A stretch of DNA of 43,408 bases, taken from Mycobacterium persicum. Lineage in GTDB: Bacteria > Actinomycetota > Actinomycetes > Mycobacteriales > Mycobacteriaceae. Made by a program: the position numbers and the translations under genes. Location: the NCBI RefSeq assembly GCF_002086675.1, contig NZ_MVIF01000043.1, positions 1 to 43,408 of the forward strand, in the 5' to 3' direction. The notes under the pieces are model-generated. The model did not search any database. It had not been told where the DNA came from and saw nothing but the letters and a program-made list of their open reading frames with translations. Shown one piece after another: positions 42,875-43,408 of this stretch (its first letter is position 1; each line of letters opens with the position of its first letter).

Positions 42875-43408
42875 ATGTCGTTTTTGATTGCGACTCCAGA
42901 GATGCTAGCTGCGGCGGCTTCGGACTTGTCGGGTATCAGTGGGGCGATCAATGCCGCCAACGCGGCGGCGGCTGGCCAGACCCTGGGAATACTGGCGGCC
43001 GGCGCCGACGAGGTGTCGGCGGCCGTTGCGGCCCTGTTCGGGGCGTATGCCCAGCAATATCAGGCGCTGAGCGCCCAGGCGACAAATTTTCATGACCAAT
43101 TTGTGCAGGCTTTGAGCGCTGGCGGGCTCTCTTATGTCGCCGCCGAGGCCGCCAACGCTCAGCAAGCTTTGCTCACTGTGGTCAATGCGCCCACCCAGAC
43201 GTTGTTGGGGCGGCCGTTGATTGGCGAGGGCACCGCTGGGGCGCTGGGTCAGCCGGGTGGAGCTGGCGGTTTGTTGTGGGGCAATGGCGGTGCCGGTGGG
43301 GCCGGTGTGGCGGGCCAGGCCGGCGGCCGCGGCGGGGACGCGGGGTTATGGGGCAGTGGTGGAGTTGGCGGCGCCGGCGGTAGCGGCGCGGCCGGCGGAG
43401 CGGGCGGG
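42875..43408 (+). CDS. PE_PGRS family protein, 5' part (runs off window)
   Basis: 178 codons to the window end. The start ATG 42875 follows AGAGGTGG. A canonical PE domain ([18 protein letters not shown] to about residue 95, including [15 protein letters not shown] and [18 protein letters not shown]) is followed by [21 protein letters not shown], and then PGRS repeats ([20 protein letters not shown]). The gene is intact as far as seen. PE_PGRS proteins are exported via ESX-5 in slow growers. The rest of the gene is not visible, so completeness is unknown. Confidence 0.95.
   Translation, partial: MSFLIATPEMLAAAASDLSGISGAINAANAAAAGQTLGILAAGADEVSAAVAALFGAYAQQYQALSAQATNFHDQFVQALSAGGLSYVAAEAANAQQALLTVVNAPTQTLLGRPLIGEGTAGALGQPGGAGGLLWGNGGAGGAGVAGQAGGRGGDAGLWGSGGVGGAGGSGAAGGAGG

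Noticed and set aside
1..43408. tRNA, rRNA, insertion sequence or phage genes
   Set aside because: I saw no tRNA- or rRNA-like segments, no transposase or integrase frames and no attachment-site repeats; without a dedicated search small RNAs cannot be excluded.

Overview
The window is high-GC actinobacterial DNA from a slow-growing Mycobacterium related to, but distinct from, the M. tuberculosis complex. The evidence is five recognisable PE/PPE-family genes or remnants, mycothione reductase, EfpA, and a run of genes (amidotransferase, nicT, mtr, hydrolase, PE_PGRS relic, mqo, acetyltransferase, Mg-chelatase, cobO, cobB, cysG, efpA) that follows the M. tuberculosis Rv2859c to Rv2846c block in inverted orientation. 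The species cannot be fixed from sequence alone; M. kansasii- or M. marinum-like lineages fit.

Left part (1-5200): the 3' end of a PPE-MPTR gene, a small conserved hypothetical gene, an Rv2859c-like class I amidotransferase, and a PPE-SVP gene on the minus strand preceded by a 26-codon relic of its PE partner.

Hydrogenase island (5210-22138, all minus strand, about 17 kb, mostly overlapping ATGA/GTGA junctions): hypA, hypB, hucS, hucL (group 2a uptake [NiFe] hydrogenase, the type that oxidises atmospheric H2), a NifU/four-Cys protein, DUF5947-like, DUF6084-like, an unrecognised 437-residue protein, a 39-residue membrane protein, the large-subunit protease, hypC, hypF, a SIS-HypC fusion, a GmhA-like SIS protein without the usual catalytic residues, hypE, a second hypC, hypD, a DUF6390-like protein and a phosphodiesterase. 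No hypX and no hucM gene is visible.

Metal-supply region (22358-27335): a PE5/PPE4-like (ESX-3-type) pair with a Zur-box-like site overlapping its promoter; nicT, a Ni/Co permease whose promoter carries a near-perfect Nur-type box over the -35 element; a WhiB4-like Fe-S regulator; and a Fur-family regulator, the natural candidate for Nur. Together these suggest a nickel uptake and nickel sensing module serving the adjacent hydrogenase.

Right part (27338-43408): mycothione reductase and a lysophospholipase-like hydrolase, a decayed PE_PGRS gene, a cupin gene followed by a decayed copy, an F420-type flavin/deazaflavin protein, mqo, then a plus-strand cobalamin/siroheme cluster (acetyltransferase, Mg-chelatase-like, cobO, cobB, cysG with a VNTR-like repeat in front) and efpA. 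Synteny with M. tuberculosis ends after efpA, where a sterol-desaturase-family membrane protein and the start of a PE_PGRS gene follow.
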